Positions 47,254-59,856 of a stretch of DNA of 64,000 nt are shown in pieces; position 1 is the first letter of the stretch; every line of letters begins with the position of its first letter. Position numbers and translations under genes: made by a program. The notes below the pieces were generated by a model, which saw nothing but the letters and a program-made list of their open reading frames with translations, ran no database searches and was not told the origin of the DNA. Source of the stretch: Linyphia triangularis (taxonomy: Eukaryota > Arthropoda > Arachnida > Araneae > Linyphiidae); contig OZ021722.1 of NCBI GenBank assembly GCA_963978545.1, positions 39,635,365 to 39,699,364 on the forward strand. Direction: 5' to 3'.

Positions 47254-48667
47254 TCAAAAATAAATATTCCCAATGATATGAGAAAAATTTGAAGATTTTA
47301 AAAGTTTTATTCCTTAAAAAGATGCTATATGTTTTCAGCCATTTTCATGTTTCACACCCATACATTTCATAATGCCCTCACTCACATATTTCAGAAAAAT
47401 AGACTAGATAAATTTTTAAAGTCCATACACATTAATTTTATTTCTTAAAAGGATAATATATGTTCTTATAATTATTTTCACGTATAACTTTTTTTTAACA
47501 TTAATAGGAAGATAATTTATTTTCTGTTTTTGGAAAATTTTATTGAGTAGCAAAAATTATCAAGATATTATCAGTAGTTATTGAGAATTTCTGAAATGTA
47601 AAATGGCAAAATATTGTGTAACTATTATAAATAAAATTCAAACTAGTAGAAAATAATAATAAAAAAAAAGTTTATTCTTGATATCCACAAGAATGGAATT
47701 TACACAAATATTCCTACAAAAAAAGTAGATGGATACAGTCATGGCATAGATGAATTGAATTTGAATGACCCCTCAGTTAAAATAAAACAGAAATGCATAA
47801 ATTCAATTTTCACCTACGAATTTCCAACGGATTTGTGATGAATATACGGGCAAGATATTTTGCAGAAGCATATAACAAAGCTGCAAATAGCACAGGGGAA
47901 AGATATGACGAAAGAGATACAATTTATAAATGACATGTTCCGTTTTATCAACAAGGTGGTTTGGTTGCTTCTACTTGTGTAATGAGCGTCTTTGTTATGA
48001 ATACAGTGTTTTGAGTCGGTATTCAAGAAGATTGTTGATTAACAGCAGATAAAAGGACGGAGATGTAGCTCACTTCTGATGGTTGTGGATTCACTATTCT
48101 GCATGATCGTCTGGACACATCTTACGATTTTTCAAATAATGGAAAGAAGTCTCGTTATACACTATTCTTTATCGTTCTAACCATAGAATCGGTATTAAGC
48201 TCCATCACATTAAAATTGGAGGGTTTGAAAATCATTGATAGATTTCAAACTAAAAAATCTAACAGGGATAGAAAGCCTTAAAATGAAAGTTGGGCTAATT
48301 TTTTTTAAAGCATTTCATAACATTCAGCGAGGTGGCTAAATTAAGAAGAACTTGGAGCGAGAAATTAAGTGTTATAAAATTGAGACAAAACTACTTTTCA
48401 ACGTGGAATACATAAGAAAAAAAAAAAGAAAAAAACGTTCACTAATAAATTCAAAACAATATTACAATTAAGATGATCATTGCTTACACAAAAAATTAAC
48501 GGTACAGAGTCCCTTATTTTTAAATTGATACTAAATCCTTAAATACTCTTTCTTGTTCAGGGTTCTCTTAGAAACTGCTACTGTAATAATGAGAGAATAA
48601 TGTCTGAGAGTTGAAACGCAAGAGAAAATAAAGCTTTTTTTTTTTGTTTTTATATGGTTTGCATTTT
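47254..48667 (-). other. Anonymous DNA, includes the 3' flank of the zinc-finger gene
   Basis: The part nearest 48668 is presumably 3' UTR on the - strand. A TTTATT (AATAAA in reverse) lies near 47668. No other gene is supported. Confidence 0.4.
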
Positions 48668-50185
48668 CTACTTTTTTTTTAAGTGCTTACTTTTTTTTTT
48701 ACTACCTTTTTTTAAGTATTTTTCATGTTCCTCGAACTTGTGAGACAACATTTTAGAATTTGTGACAAATTTTTCGTCACAATATTTGCAGTTGAATCTC
48801 TTATGTATTAAGTGATGGCTTAACATTTCTTGGTGTGTTTTAAAAGTACTCTCGCAGTACTTGCAAGGAAAGGGTAACATATCCGGATGTGATTTCCGCA
48901 TATGCTGCAGATGGTTACTCAACGAAGCAAATCTGTCTCCGCACGCAACACATTTAAATGGTTTTCTTTTCAAATGAGTTGCTTTGTGATTTATGTAAGT
49001 GCTTCGCAACTTGTATACTTTTTTGCAGTGACTACAGACGAATCCCTTTTCTTTTTTCCCAGCACAAGTGTGATCAAAGAGTTCCTGGGTTTTGCTAAAG
49101 TTTTCTTTGCAAGCAGAGCATGGAAATTTCTTTTTCGAATGGTTCAATTGGTGGTTCAAGAAAGTGCTTCGAGCATTGAACACCTTCTTGCATTCCTCAC
49201 ACACGAATCCTTTCTCTTTCTTCCCATCGCAAGTGTGATCGAAAAGATCTTTTGTCTGGATAAATATCTCTTTACAAGCAAAGCATGAAAACTCTCGCTT
49301 TTTATGCTCTGTATGACGATATGACGCATCATCACCACTATCTTCGTCACTACTAGCACTATCCTCTGAACTTGAAATTGCCATGGATTTTCTTTCCTTG
49401 CTTACTTTACTTCCTTTGCTGCCTGTTTTGACAGGAGCTTCTTCGTCACTGGATTCAGAAGTTGAGGTGACATGCTTCTTAACAGTGTTTGCTTTCCTGT
49501 TAGTTTTCCCCTTTTTGCCACGAGATACCCTTCTTTCAACATCGCTTGCACTGTCGTCTGAGCTCGAAAATTTCCTTGCTTTTTTGTCCCTGGTTGTTAC
49601 TCTCCTTTTTTGTGAGGTAGGCTCCTTTGCAGCATCTTTCTCGTCACTGGATTCAGAAGTTGAGGCATCGCTTGCACTGTCGTCTGAGCTCGAAAGTTTC
49701 CTTGTTTTTCTGTTACTGGCTGTTATTTTTTGTGAGGCAGGCTCCTTTGCAGATTTGGATTTGGTAGCTGAAGCAATTGGCTTCTCACTGGTTTTTGCTT
49801 TCTTGTATACTTTCTTCTGTTCGTTTCTTTCCCGAGACTCTCTCACTTCGACATCACTTCCACTGTCCCCTGAACTTGCCTTTGCTTTTCTTTTCTTGGA
49901 TGCAGATCTTCCTTTTTGGGGGCTTTCTTGGATGCGGCTACTCCTTCGGCATGTGGCTTTCTCTGCCACATTACTTTCCGTGTCTGAGTTAAGTGCCCCC
50001 TCAATTATCCCCGAAATTGTAGGAAATTCCTCATTTGAAGAATCATCGAAAACAGCTGGTGAGGGTACATCCCGTCCATTTTCTTTTTCCTCACTTGAAT
50101 TCTTGACCGTACTTGCTGGTTCGGGTGTGGATGTTTTTTTACGTGTTTCAGCATTTGCAAGTTGGGCGCGTTTGGTTCGTGCCAT
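48668..50185 (-). CDS. C2H2-type zinc-finger protein, 505 residues, single coding exon
   Basis: A probable nuclear DNA-binding protein. The ATG is at 50185 with A at -3 and G at +4. Residues 1-290 are low-complexity: Lys/Arg-rich basic stretches alternate with acidic serine clusters repeated as SSSDDSASD, plausible casein-kinase-type sites (inference). Seven fingers follow. Fingers 1 (C301,C304,H317,C319) and 3 (C356,C359,H372,C374) have the unusual spacing C-X2-C-X12-H-X-C. Fingers 2 (C329,C332,H345,H349), 4 (C384,C387,H400,H404), 5 (C412,C415,H428,H433), 6 (C441,C444,H457,H461) and 7 (C466,C469,H482,H487) are classical. Fingers 1-2 and 3-4 are an internal duplication joined by GKKEKGFVC. 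The tail is Lys-rich. The 282-codon antisense frame is a shadow. A related gene lies at 59857-61413. No specific orthologue is recognised. Confidence 0.93.
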   Translation of the reverse strand: MARTKRAQLANAETRKKTSTPEPASTVKNSSEEKENGRDVPSPAVFDDSSNEEFPTISGIIEGALNSDTESNVAEKATCRRSSRIQESPQKGRSASKKRKAKASSGDSGSDVEVRESRERNEQKKVYKKAKTSEKPIASATKSKSAKEPASQKITASNRKTRKLSSSDDSASDASTSESSDEKDAAKEPTSQKRRVTTRDKKARKFSSSDDSASDVERRVSRGKKGKTNRKANTVKKHVTSTSESSDEEAPVKTGSKGSKVSKERKSMAISSSEDSASSDEDSGDDASYRHTEHKKREFSCFACKEIFIQTKDLFDHTCDGKKEKGFVCEECKKVFNARSTFLNHQLNHSKKKFPCSACKENFSKTQELFDHTCAGKKEKGFVCSHCKKVYKLRSTYINHKATHLKRKPFKCVACGDRFASLSNHLQHMRKSHPDMLPFPCKYCESTFKTHQEMLSHHLIHKRFNCKYCDEKFVTNSKMLSHKFEEHEKYLKKGSKKKSKHLKKK

Positions 50186-50809
50186 TTTAGATCTTCAAGG
50201 TAAACTAAATGAATTATATCAGTTCTCCTAAATAATTTTCATTGCTTTGAAATATCTTTTTATATCTTTCTTTTTCCCTAAAAGAAAAACACACTTATGA
50301 ATAAATAAAAAACATGTAGTTCTTGACATTTATTGACAAAACAGTTGGCAGTAGTTTTGTATATATTTAGTGAAGCCATGAAATCTGTCAACACTTAAAA
50401 ACATAATTATTAAATTAATATTCATTAAATATACTGAAATATTATGTCATTTTGAGACTTAACTCACTGTTGATTAATAAAAATTATAAACTATCCAGCG
50501 ACAATGTTTGTTAAAAATCGCAGTAATATTATTTTTAAAACAATATTGTTGTTTAAATGGCACAGTGACACTTTAATTATTTTTCTAAAATAATATATAT
50601 TTTATTAACTAAAGAAATGTCTTTTATGTTTGTTTTTTCTGAAGTAAGAAGGATGTTACTTTATTTAGTGAGTATAATTATGAAGTGGCACTGAGTCAGA
50701 ATGAGAATTTAGAATGCCAATAGACTCGAGCTCAAGTCTTACACAACGCCTGATTTCAAAAACAAGTAGAAACGGATGCGATTGTGAGAAACTGTTTCAT
50801 GCCATTAGT

Positions 50810-50860
50810 TGGCTTACCTGGTGGAAATTTTCTCCCTTTTTAAGACACAAATGTGAGGTA
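50810..50860 (-). other. Possible 5' UTR exon end (donor) of the zinc-finger gene
   Basis: On the - strand the sequence TTTCCACCAG|GTAAGC is a strong donor. A matching acceptor, CTTCTTACTTCAG, ends at about 50640. If used, a noncoding exon would splice into the 5' leader of the gene at 48668-50185. Inference from splice signals only. Confidence 0.25.
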
Positions 50861-53800
50861 ATTTTCTTATGAAGGATCTCCTAACCCCCCCCCCCCCCTT
50901 TTAAATCCACAATCCGATTGTAATGATATACTGGTACATGTAACCATGGTATGACAGTGGTGCCAGAACTTATTTTTTAGAAGTATGGCTAGAAATGCAC
51001 AGTTGATCCCTCTCCCCTCTTCTCACCTTTTATTAAAAGAAAGCAGAGGAGGGGGGGGGGGGTCTTTCATAAATGAGATTGTTGCGTTGATGTCATGTTT
51101 CAAGATGTGCACCGTAGTATCTTCAATAGCTCATGTTAAAACCAAAAACATTATTTAAAAATAATTTTTTTTTACGTCAAACATCATACTATTACTTAAG
51201 AATATATATCATACGGAAAAAAAGTTTGTATGGCAGCAGCCATACTGGTTCCAGTGCCACTAGTGGCCCAGGTAGCACTAAGAAAAATCCAATACTACTA
51301 TCCCATCTCCAAAATGTGACCAAACATGGCTAGTTATATTCATAAGCAGTTAAAATACCCCATATAGTATAAGTTTTTTTTTATATCCAGAATACTTAAT
51401 AAAATACCAATATAGAGAATGTTATAAGGGCAATTGCCAGGTTACTCATGTTACCAAAATGCTAATGTTTTTTCATTCGTTCGCATTTTCTGCTTACAGA
51501 TATATTATTATTATTTGCGATGATATTGCAAAGAACGATTTCATTTTATTATTTATGCAAGAAAATTTGGTGAGAATTGAATACTTTAATGTTTAAAAGA
51601 ATGGATGGGGAGAATTTTGGTAATGCATGTTACCTAAATGAAATATTTTGGCATTCAACATAAATGATACTTTCTCTTAAAATATAATTAAATATATTTA
51701 ACTATAATACTATTCTTTGATTAAAAGCTTAAAGATTAAATATCAGCTACCAAAAAGTTATAACAATTATTACGTTTTTAATAAAAAAATAATGCAATTA
51801 CTCATGCTACAGAAATTCGGTTACTCATGTTACGCTCCTTTTTAAAAGATTTATCAGAAGGTAAATATAAATAATTAATACAGATATATGTAAACAATAC
51901 TAAATTTTATTTATTTATCATTTATCAAAGCTAAAATGACTTCTGGAGTTCACAACTAAAAGAAAACTGATATTTTAACAATTTGTTCCTTGTTGTACAT
52001 TTGATCTGGTACATTAGGCTATTTTCGGTACTTTCTTGCCCATACCATTGTGTTTTAGTCATTGTCTTGGCTAATTATTTCTCTTGAGTAAAATTTAGAC
52101 TAATATTTTACTATTTCCCATTCGCCAAGAATAAAATTATTCTTTTTAGTAGCTCGTTCATTGCTTATTAACACATGATCAATAGGCTTTTCATCAGTAA
52201 TTTGAAAGTGCTGTATTTTAGAAAGCCTTAAAAATGGCAGACTTTTTTCGAATAGCTTCAGCTACCATATTAATAACTTCATTTCAATATGTAAATTTTT
52301 TTGCTCATATCACTGCTTAACCAAGAGCAATTTATTGGTATATGGAGTATGTTTGTCTATAATTCTATATTTTGATTATTCATGAGTTTAACTTAAATTC
52401 CTCATTATATTAAATTTTTTTGCTGTTTTAAGACTACTAGTTAAATTAATATTTTATACACACTAAACGTTAAGTTAACTAGTAAAAATAACAACAAGAG
52501 AGTGAGAGAAAAAAGCAATACAATAAAGAATTAAAAAAAAAAAAATTCCAACATCTGAATAGTTATAACATTATATTCCATTTTTTACAAACTAAAGTAT
52601 CCCAAAATCAGCTAATCTTTTATTTTAACTTTGAATAGCCATTAAAAAAAAAAAAAATTTGAAAAGAAAGTTCTAAATGCAAAAGGAAAAACAATTGAAA
52701 ACTAGCTTGGAACTATTGTTTCTAGGATTGCGCTGAGATTTGTTTGGGTGAAACATTATAAAAAAATGCTTCCATTACAGATAGTGAGAATAATTTCAAT
52801 AAATAAAAAATAACACAAACATTAATTAACCTATTTCATGAATGGGGTTGCTCATGTTACATAAGACATTACTTGTAAGGGGTTACTAATGCTACATATA
52901 TTTGATAATTACTCATGTTCCTTATACATTTTTTAAATAACTAGCTATTTTGCATTTATTAATTTTAAAATTTCAGACACTTTAACTCAACAGACAATAA
53001 AGATATCCGATAAGTTTCATTTTTTTTTTATTTGAACCTAATTTTTAGTACTATAATTTTAGGTTTTTGTTACTCTTAAAGATATCAATTTAAATAACAC
53101 TAAAAAAAAAGCAAAATTGAATTTAATTGCTGCTTTTTATTTTCATATAGCAGCATGTGTTTGTTTATTACTACTGTAAGAAATGTAAGAAAATATAAAG
53201 CTCCTTTAATTTAATGTAAAAATAAATTGAAATTTTTGCCTAGTCCTTTTGAAAGCTTATACTTAACAGAAATAAAGCCATTTAAAGATTAAAAAAAAAA
53301 AAAAAAAACTCTTAATTAATGTACTTTGAATATTTATCTACAAAATGATATCCAACACAAGATTGTAGTGTAAAAAAAAAAAAACTCCCCTTATGTCCCT
53401 TATTTCGTGTAATTGCCGACAGTGTATTAAATTTAAGGTTTCAACTTAAGTTATTAAACCTAAGGTTACAACTGAAAACTTAATTATAAACTTAAGGTTA
53501 TAACTGAAAAATTGAGAAAAACATACTTTTACAAACACAATATATCTCTTAATATATATATTTTTTATTTTTACACAGATCTTTCAATGCCTATCAAAAT
53601 GAAATTATTGAAAATGTCAGAAACATAGGATTTTAAACTTTTTTTTATAATGTTAAAATTCATAGCGTTTAAAATCAATCAAATTTATTATTCTTGATCT
53701 AGTATAAAAAGTTGATACAGGTGAGAACCCTGTGAAAAAAATAAACAATTTGGCAAAGAAAGATTAAAACATACATTTCAAATTTTTTTATACAGGTAGA

Positions 53801-55989
53801 ATAGGAAAAATCAAAATTGTAGATAGTAAACATAGAAACACACTTTGAATCAAGTCAAATTTTTAAATGATACAGAGCCATCATAAAACGGGACTAGTCT
53901 ATATAGGAGCAATCGAAAATTGAACCGTTTATTTCAGAAACCACAAAAGTTCCTGAAGGTTCTTAGGAAATCAACGAAAACTGTTTTCCCTCTAACCGGT
54001 GTCTGCATTAAACACGATTTTCAACGATCAATTTAAACAATAAACGATTAGCCTGACTCTTCTGGTTTATGTCACATACTTGCGTCAAACTCTAAGGAAT
54101 CAATTCGTAAAAAAAAAGTCAATTTAGATAATTGGTGACTTATGTGGTTACTGAAATAAACAATTCAATTGTTCCATTTTATCAGCTTTTGTAAATTCTG
54201 AGAATAAAAGAGGAAGATGAATTGGTAATGCTTAAGTTTAAGAACAAAGAAGTATTATTGGAGTGATTAAAAAGGTTTGTTAAACAAACTGATATCTGCC
54301 TTAATTTCAAAAAATTTCATAAATTACTTTACAAAAAATTAAAACAAATATATTAAACTTTATATAATAAACTTTCATTTTTTGAGGAGAGAGGGCAATT
54401 GCCACGTAGTCCTGTGCTTGTTTTACAGAACAGAATTAATAACAGACCATGACAATCGAGAGATTGGCAAAATGCCATGGAAAAGTTCAAGACACAGCCA
54501 CCAGGCTAGAGCTTGCCATTTGAATTTGATGTCTCTATCAACAACAAAAAAATAATAAATAAACTGCTCTAAATTAAATAATAAATAAAAACCCTACTTT
54601 GTCTACATTAAAAAAATCAAGATAGTTTGCAAACATTATGTGCAATTAAATAGTTGAAATGTGTAGACAATTTATATGCATAAATTGCTGAAGACAAATT
54701 GGGTTTATGGACTGCCTGGAGTTAAAATCAATTAGCAACTAACTAGTATAATTAGCTGTTTCAACCCTTCAGCCCATAAAACACCATTTTATTTTCAATT
54801 TGTTGATTAAACTAAGCTCCTGTGACACCTGAAATGGATCTGGGGAAATAAATCTGAACATATGTTCATAGGTGGTCTTAATAAACTGGTTAAACTATTA
54901 TAATGCATATTATTGTAATAAAGATCCTTTAACAAGAATATTATAAAAAATTCAACAGTAAAGCAGATAAAATACGAAGAGTACAGATTATGAATTAAAA
55001 AATTGATGGAACATGACGTCTCAACTACCGCTCACCTGGAGGGTTCGACAAAGTCATAACTTCAAGGAGGCGTTACGGCAGACTATTAGCAGTTAAGCTT
55101 TAAATATAGTCTATGAATCAGATACTGCAATACCACAAAGTAGGAACTCAATGTATAAACATGAAATATAAGCCAATATACCATTACGAAATGTAAATAG
55201 GTTAATAGAAAAAACAATATCAAGTATGGAATTATAAATCCCCCTCCCCCACTTTATATCTTTTCTATAACGATATACTAGCTAGCACATGGGTAGGCTG
55301 TGCATTTAAGATTGCTAAGAGGAATTACTTTTTAGGAAGTTTATTACATTTGAATATTGAATTCTATTGCCAAGCAACAGTCTTTATGTTCCTCAACGTG
55401 TTTAAATTGCAAATTTCTTTTCTAAATATGCCCATTTTTGGTATTCATTGCCAGATAGCAAATTAGTGACATAATAATAGAAATTGAGTTTTGCTATTGT
55501 TATATTTAGTTTGTCAATATCTGTAGTAATTTTATTCCAATATATTAATTATTTCCCAAGTTTACTAACGTTTAAATATTAAAATTATATTTCAATTTTA
55601 AAAATGTTAAGATTGAGAAGCTATTCCAAGAAGCTATTTAGCAAGTGGCAAACCCCTATTTGATGTATTATGCATGCTAATAAAGACCTATAATGCAGTA
55701 TTAGTAATGCAAAGGTGTGAGAAAAAAGAAGAAGAAAAAAAAAAGACTTATGAAGTTCAAATTGAATCTCACTGCATAAGATTTTTTATGCTGTCATTTA
55801 TTCGGCATGTACATCTATTACCGAAGTTATAAATCTTTTCTCCAAGATCAATAGATGATATTAATCAATAAGTAGATATTTTTCTACAGTTCATACTGCT
55901 GAAATAATCTTTAATTAGAAAAAAGAAACTAAAATTATTAGCTCAGTAGAATGTGAAACATTTACGTTTTTCTCACAAATTCTACTTGT
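50861..55989. other. Anonymous AT-rich intergenic DNA
   Basis: A C run (50885) and a G run (51050) flank a 160-bp stretch. TTACTCATGTTAC-type motifs recur at 51441, 51798, 51821, 52848, 52883 and 52909. Long A/T runs are common. No exon, domain or transposon border was recognised in this 5-kb stretch. Confidence 0.4.
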
Positions 55990-57042
55990 TCCACATTTTC
56001 TTAATTAATTAAAAAAAATTCTTACAAAAAGACTTCTAATAGGCTACAGCTCTGAAATTTTCAACACAAGTAGTTTTAGCATTTTAATTGAACTTTTAAA
56101 AAATAGAAAGTTAAAATTTTTATTAACAAATATTTTACAAAACGATTTCTAATAGGACTACAACTCTAAAATTTTAAACAAAAGTAGTTTTGGCATTCTA
56201 ACTATTGGACTTTTAAAACACAGAACTTTAACATTTTGATTAGTTTTTGTAAAACATTTAACTAGTTAAAAAAAAATGATTTCTAATAGAGCTACAGCTC
56301 TGAAATTTTCAATATAAGTAGTTTTGGCTTTCTGATTAGACTTCTGAAAAACAGAATTTTAAAATTTTGATTATTTTTTTAATTAATTAACCAAAATATC
56401 ACAAAAGGATTTGGCTACACCCCTAAAATTTTCAACATAAGTAGTTAAGGCCTTCTAATTGGACATTTAAAAAAAACAGATTTTTTTTTTTTAATTAACA
56501 AATATTTTACAAAATGATTTCTAACTGGGCTACAGTTCTGAAATTTTCAACAAAAGTAGTATTGGTCTTATAATTGGACTTTTGACAAAAAGAACGTAAA
56601 AATTAAAAAAATTTATTTAATATTTTCCTAAAAAGCAACTTTAAATAGGCCTAGAGCTCTGAAAATGAAAAATTTAAGTAGTTTGTTTTTTTAATTTTAT
56701 TTTTCATAAACACATGTTAAAATATTCCCAAAGTAGTTCGTATAGTTGTATTATTGTATTACGTCGAAATTTTTTTTGTTTCTCGACAAGGGAATGGCTT
56801 CTAATGTAGCAATTAGTTTTGAGTGCGAGAAGCTAGCTTATGCTTACTCAGCAATGAACCTTTCAGCGAGAGAAAGAAACCCATGCTTGTACAGCAATGA
56901 ACTTTTCAATGAATGAAGTAAGCCTGTGCTTATGTGTCACTGAACTTTTCAGCGAGCGAAGCAAGCTTGGTTTTGAGTAGCAATTAACCTTCCTGCGAGT
57001 GGAGCAAGCCCATTCGCCAAGCACCTAAAGCTGGGACCTATA

Positions 57043-58013
57043 CAGAGTCCCATAAAATGGACGTACGCGCGTACGATGTACGCAGGAAATCGGCATATCC
57101 TGCAGGAAATTAAAATCAAAAGTCGTGTTTTTTTTGTTTTTTTTTTAATGCGCTTAACAGATCGAGCGATCCGCATTCCGGCAAAAGCGACATCGTTCCG
57201 CAGGATTGCTATTCCCCATATAGTTCCCCACCAGTTACTTTTAGGATGAAGGAGAAATTTCAGTTAGGTAGGGTGGGGAAGGAAGAGGTGATGCTATTCC
57301 CCATATAGTTCCTCTCCAGTTACTTCTAGGAAGAAGGAGAAATTCCAGTTAGGTTGGGCGGGGAAGGGAGAAGTGTTGACAGCCGTAGGGAATCATTTCC
57401 TAATTTTGGATTTTGAACCTATTGAAACATGCAATTACAAGTTTTTCTTTTAGTGTAACTTTTTCAATCCATTTGCATCTTGAGTTTTAGGCACTTGAGA
57501 GTTTATTTCCTTCAATCTTCTTATTAATTTGAAAGAATTCTTGGGATATTTCATTGTAATTTAAAAGAAACCACATTTTTCTTTAAAATAAAAAGGAGCT
57601 ATCCAAGCAAGGCAAGGAAAATAAAATGCTGTATTTGCAATGAAGAAATGTTGGAGCAAAACTATTCCCATCATTTAAATCGAAATCACAAAAATAAAAA
57701 CAGAAAAGGAGGCATGTTGGACAAGCATCAATGCTTGCTTCCGTTTCACAAGTTCAACCTTGAAGCCAACCCAGTACTAATGACCCTAATATTGAAGCTG
57801 AAAATTTGCCATTGGAAACCAATGTTTATCTTGCAGAGTCTGATGCTTCCAAAATAAATGCCAAGAAGGTTTTGAATTAAACAACTTCAAATCCTCAATA
57901 GTACGTAAAAATTAATTTTCTGCAGCGGTATAATTTAAAGCGCACAGACTAGCAGGAAATTTTTGGTAATGGTATTTGTATACGCAGGAAGAAAATATTT
58001 TTCTGGAGCCCTG
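57043..58013 (+). mobile_element. hAT-type element nested in Helitron-like copy 4
   Basis: Perfect duplication GACCTATA at 57035-57042 and 58014-58021. Termini CAGAGTCCCATAAAA and, in reverse, CAGGGCTCCAGAAAAA. A small zinc-finger coding fragment lies inside. A duplicated patch TGCTATTCCCCATATAGTTC occurs at 57207 and 57290. Confidence 0.85.
57580..57857 (+). pseudogene. Zinc-finger fragment of a hAT-associated gene
   Basis: A frame open from about 57600 reads KARKIKCCICNEEMLEQNYS then HHLNRNHKNKNRKGG. The pattern C-X2-C..H-X4-H is a single C2H2/BED-like finger. The segment may be a first exon of the transposase of the enclosing hAT element. It ends at a stop at 57857 with no catalytic region nearby. 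Confidence 0.45.
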
Positions 58014-58115
58014 GACCTATACACCAATGACGGATCTCTGCAACGCGGGCCACGCAGCTAGCTGAAAAATTGCAGATCGTAAAATTTCGTAGCGAAGCAC
58101 GGGTATTCAGCTAGA

Positions 58116-59199
58116 CTATAACAAATAATAAAATAAGCTGTCTGTGGATTTATTGAAAGTTACTTAAAATTGTAGTACAGCTCTGAAATTTTCTACATAA
58201 GTAGTTTTAACCTTCTAATTGTACCTATGACAAACAAAATGTTAAAATTTTAATTAGTTCTTTTTAAATTAATATTTTTTGCAAAGTAACTTCAAATAGA
58301 GGTAGAGCTCTGAAATTTTCACCATAAGTAGTTTTAACCTTCTAATTAGAATTTTGAAAAACAGAATGTTAAAATTTTAATTAGTTATTTTTTAATTAAA
58401 TTTTTTTTTTTTTTACAAAAGTACTTCTAATAGGATTACAGCTCTGAAATTTTCAATGTAAGTAGTTTAAGCCTTTTAATTCAACTTTTAAAAAATCGAA
58501 AGTTAAAATTTTGATTAGTTTTTTTTTAATTAATATTTATTAATAAATATTTCACAATTCAATTATATTTCTAATAGGGCTACAGCTCTGAAATTTGCAA
58601 TACAAGTAGTTTTGGCCTTCTAATTGGACTTTTGATAAACATAATCTTAAAATCTTAATTTATTTTTTCATTATTTTTTTTAATTAATATTTATCAAAAA
58701 ACGACATCTAATAGGCCTAGAGCTCTGAAAATTTCAACAGAAGTAGTTTGGCTTTCTAATATTGCTTTTCACAAACATGTGTTAAAATATTCTCAAAGTA
58801 GGTAGTATTTGTTGTATTATAGTATTAACAGGGAATTTTTTTTGTTTCTCCACAAGGGAAGGGCTTCTAATAATAAGGGTTTATGTATTAATTAGTTTTG
58901 ATTGAGTGGCGGTTCATAATCAGAAATGAACCTTTCAGACAGCAAAGTGAGCCCATGCTTAAATAGCAGTGAATCTTTCAACGAATAAAGTAAGCAAGTG
59001 CTTATGTGTCAATGAACTTTTCAGCGAGCTTGGATTTGCATAGCAATAAACCTTCCTGCGAGTGAAGCGAGCCCATTCAGTCAACGCCTAAAACTGGCAC
59101 CTATACACCAATGATGGATCTCTGCAACACAGGGCCAAGCAGATAGCTAAAATATTGCAAATGGTAAAATTTCGTAGCGAAGCACTGGTATTCTGCTAG
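58116..59199 (+). mobile_element. Helitron-like repeat family H, copy 5
   Basis: It starts ACTATAACAAATAATAAAAT (the TC start mutated), directly after the CTAG end of copy 4, and ends GGTATTCTGCTAG followed by T. About five subrepeats with CTACAGCTCTGAAATTT and AGTAGTTTTGGCCTTCTAAT. Confidence 0.65.
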
Positions 59200-59856
59200 T
59201 TTTCATATATAATAATTGATAACCAATAACAATCACTCAATTACTTATAATACTTGAGGGCTTATTTGATGTCCGTAAATAATTCAGATTTGAGAATTGG
59301 AAAACTTTGTCAAATTTATCTTTTTTAAATAGACTTTTTGTTTCATAAATTACTCCATCAAGCTAATAATAGGTGCCCAATCTTACCAGACTTCGATGCA
59401 CCCTATTTCGCCCCCTACTATCATTGTATATGTTTCTAAGAAACACTTAATTAACACAAAATATCACAAATATGTAGGCATAAAAGTTTTATATCAATAA
59501 TGTATCAGAAAATTATGTGAGTATAAATAAAAAGGTAATGCTATAGATTAATACAGAACATAAAAATAAATATTGTATAAAGAAATTTTTAAACAAAAAC
59601 ATGGAAAGAAGAGCTCTTTGTGTTATAAAAGTTGCCTTAATTTTAATATTTTTACAAATTCAAATAGAAAGTTTATGCAATTATTTTCTTACTTTCCATA
59701 ATAATAAAAGAAATTCTTGACAGGTTTCTATTATAATTCAAAATTTTAAAGCATTTTGCCAACTTTACTACATGTTACATGGTGCTTAAATAATTTTATT
59801 CGTCATAAGTTACATTGGTCAATTTATAACAAGACTCATTGACTGAAGAGGGATAC
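59200..59856 (-). other. 3' flank of the second zinc-finger gene
   Basis: AT-rich DNA on the 3' side of the gene at 59857, presumably partly 3' UTR. No other feature is recognised. Confidence 0.4.

Larger units (their letters stand above)
55990..58115 (+). mobile_element. Helitron-like repeat family H, copy 4 (5'-truncated, interrupted)
   Basis: It lacks the TCTATAATAATA start. CTACAGCTCTGAAATTTTCA subrepeats begin at 56043. A hAT-type element interrupts it at 57043-58013, after which it resumes and ends CGGGTATTCAGCTAG at 58115, directly abutting copy 5. Confidence 0.6.

Noticed and set aside
49383..50231. 282-codon plus-strand open frame
   Set aside because: It is exactly antisense to the zinc-finger gene. 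Its Leu/Ser-rich sequence is the complement of the Lys/Ser/Asp-rich region, and it has no domain of its own.
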